From Neolewinella lacunae (lineage in GTDB: Bacteria > Bacteroidota > Bacteroidia > Chitinophagales > Saprospiraceae): a stretch of DNA of 64,000 nt. The notes beneath the pieces were generated by a model. It searched no databases. It was not told the DNA's origin and was given only the letters and a program-made list of their open reading frames with translations. The translations under genes and the position numbers were made by a program. Shown here one piece after another: positions 63,126 through 64,000 of this stretch. The stretch covers positions 184,919-248,918 of the forward strand of contig NZ_JACSIT010000141.1 of the NCBI RefSeq assembly GCF_014349155.1. The letters run 5' to 3'. Each line of letters opens with the position of its first letter. The first letter of the stretch is position 1.

Positions 63126-63905
63126 ATGGCCGCCGGATACACGATAAAACTGCCCCAGTTCGAAGGTCCCTTCGACTTGCTCCTGTTCTTCATCGAGCGG
63201 GACGAGCTGGATATTTACGACATTCCCATTGCGAAGGTCACCGACGATTTTCTGGACTACATGCGGCAGGCCGAGGCGATGGACATTGACCTGGCCAGCG
63301 AATTTGTGTTGGTGGCCGCCACCCTGTGCCGCATCAAGGCCAAGATCCTCATCCCCCGCAAGGCCGTTGACGAACAGGGCAATGAGATTGACCCCCGCGA
63401 GGAACTCGTTTCCCGCCTGCTGGAGTACAAGCGCTATAAATCCGTGCTGGAAGAACTCCGCACCCTGGAAACGGAGCGGGGAATGCGCAATTACCGCGGC
63501 AACATCACCGACGAGCTGGCGCAGATTGCCGTGCGCGCGCTGGTGGACGTCGAGCTGGAAAGCGTCACCCTTTTCAAGCTGCTGAAGGCCTACGAAAGCC
63601 TGCTCGGCAAACTGGAGGAGGCCAGCAAACGGCCCGTCGTGCACGAGATTGCCCAGTTCAGCCACACCATCGAAGAGCAGCAAATCCGGATCATGGAGAT
63701 GGTCAGCGCCGTGCGTTTTGGCAAAGCGCGGCCCAGTTTTGCGGACCTTTTCAGCGTTTGCAAGACCCGTATCCACGCCATCGTTACCTTCCTCGGTTTG
63801 CTGGAATTGCTCAACGCGCGGGAGATCAGCATCGTCCCCGGCGAGGGACTTAACAATTTCTGGCTGGAGCCGGCCGGGGGAGAGAGCGGCAGCGAAGAGG
63901 AATAA
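63126..63905 (+). CDS. scpA: Segregation and condensation protein A (ScpA kleisin)
   Basis: 259 aa. ScpA bridges the SMC heads in the chromosome condensin complex. The N-terminus has KLPQFEGPFDLLLFFIERDE and IYDIPIAKVTDDFLDYMRQA, the kleisin signature, then FVLVAATLCRIKAKILIPRK. The C-terminal winged helix contains SVCKTRIHAIVTFLGLLELL and the acidic tail GGESGSEEE. scpB is not adjacent. The start is at 63126 (MAAGYTIKLPQF), supported by the element at 63113. Confidence 0.95.
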   Translation: MAAGYTIKLPQFEGPFDLLLFFIERDELDIYDIPIAKVTDDFLDYMRQAEAMDIDLASEFVLVAATLCRIKAKILIPRKAVDEQGNEIDPREELVSRLLEYKRYKSVLEELRTLETERGMRNYRGNITDELAQIAVRALVDVELESVTLFKLLKAYESLLGKLEEASKRPVVHEIAQFSHTIEEQQIRIMEMVSAVRFGKARPSFADLFSVCKTRIHAIVTFLGLLELLNAREISIVPGEGLNNFWLEPAGGESGSEEE

Positions 63906-63909
63906 AACA

Positions 63910-63974
63910 GGGCGCGGCCGCAGGTGCTCCCCCCCGACCCCCGGAGGGGGGAGTAGGGACAAGGAGCAAAGGGA
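63910..63974 (+). repeat. Core repeat, long form, after scpA
   Basis: GGGCGC-GGC-CGCAGGTGC, then CTCCCCCC (63927-63934) able to pair with GGGGGGAG (63946-63953), then TAGGGACAAGGAGCAAAGG. The clearest example of the long form. The last ~26 bases of the window show no feature. Confidence 0.85.
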
Positions 63975-64000
63975 GTCCGGCCGGGATTATTCCCCACCCT

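Overview
The window reads as chromosomal DNA of a GC-rich member of the Bacteroidota, most likely in the Saprospiria (Lewinella/Neolewinella-like). The pointers are type IX secretion sorting domains, DUF5606, DUF5777 and DUF3127 proteins, the fused two-subunit 2-oxoacid dehydrogenase E1, a lack of clear Shine-Dalgarno sites, and many copies of the Bacteroidota -7 promoter element TAnnTTTG just upstream of start codons. The lineage is an inference from gene content. I saw no rRNA, tRNA, CRISPR array, prophage or intact transposase.

Layout. 0-11 kb: end of a thioredoxin-like gene, uvrB, two tandem csbD-like stress genes, a degenerate TrpF-like protein, gyrB, a family 2 glycosyltransferase, an RlmI-type methyltransferase, the fused E1 dehydrogenase and a DUF5606 gene. 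11-19 kb: ECF sigma factor, Hsp20, GNAT, Qnr-like pentapeptide protein, mtaB, glycosyltransferase, carbonic anhydrase, hisS, ROK kinase. 19-22 kb: a three-gene cytochrome c/DUF5777 cluster, a bacilliredoxin and a 153-bp MITE. 22-31 kb: helix-hairpin-helix coiled-coil protein, ald-tsaE, a TPR/PD40 lipoprotein, thioredoxin and two sodium:solute symporters. 31-36 kb: a Tat-exported HisC-like aminotransferase with a permease behind a leader that carries a terminator, a structured intergenic element, and pyrD. 36-53 kb: a large T9SS cargo protein, der, an ABC transporter, the isoprenoid pair fni-mvaA, lipoproteins, a toxin-antitoxin pair, and a sigma/anti-sigma pair. 53-64 kb: clpB, an orphan T9SS sorting domain, rel, fur, DUF3127, apaG, DUF2911, a free-methionine-sulfoxide reductase and scpA.

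Most genes are housekeeping genes in short transcription units on both strands. The outstanding non-coding signal is a short bipartite interspersed repeat, GGGCGC-N3/4-CGCAGGTGC, in about 25 copies over 64 kb. Its arms are nearly invariant and its 3-4 nt centre is variable. It lies in intergenic gaps and inside reading frames, mainly in linkers and loops. Four sets of two copies face each other 100-400 bp apart, and four copies extend into a longer C/G-rich hairpin unit. One pair encloses a separate ~250-bp element with its own terminal inverted repeats and internal repeats (34.9-35.2 kb). Secondary signals are several probable leaderless transcripts, a possible attenuator or small RNA before the exported aminotransferase, and a palindrome between direct repeats in the der leader.
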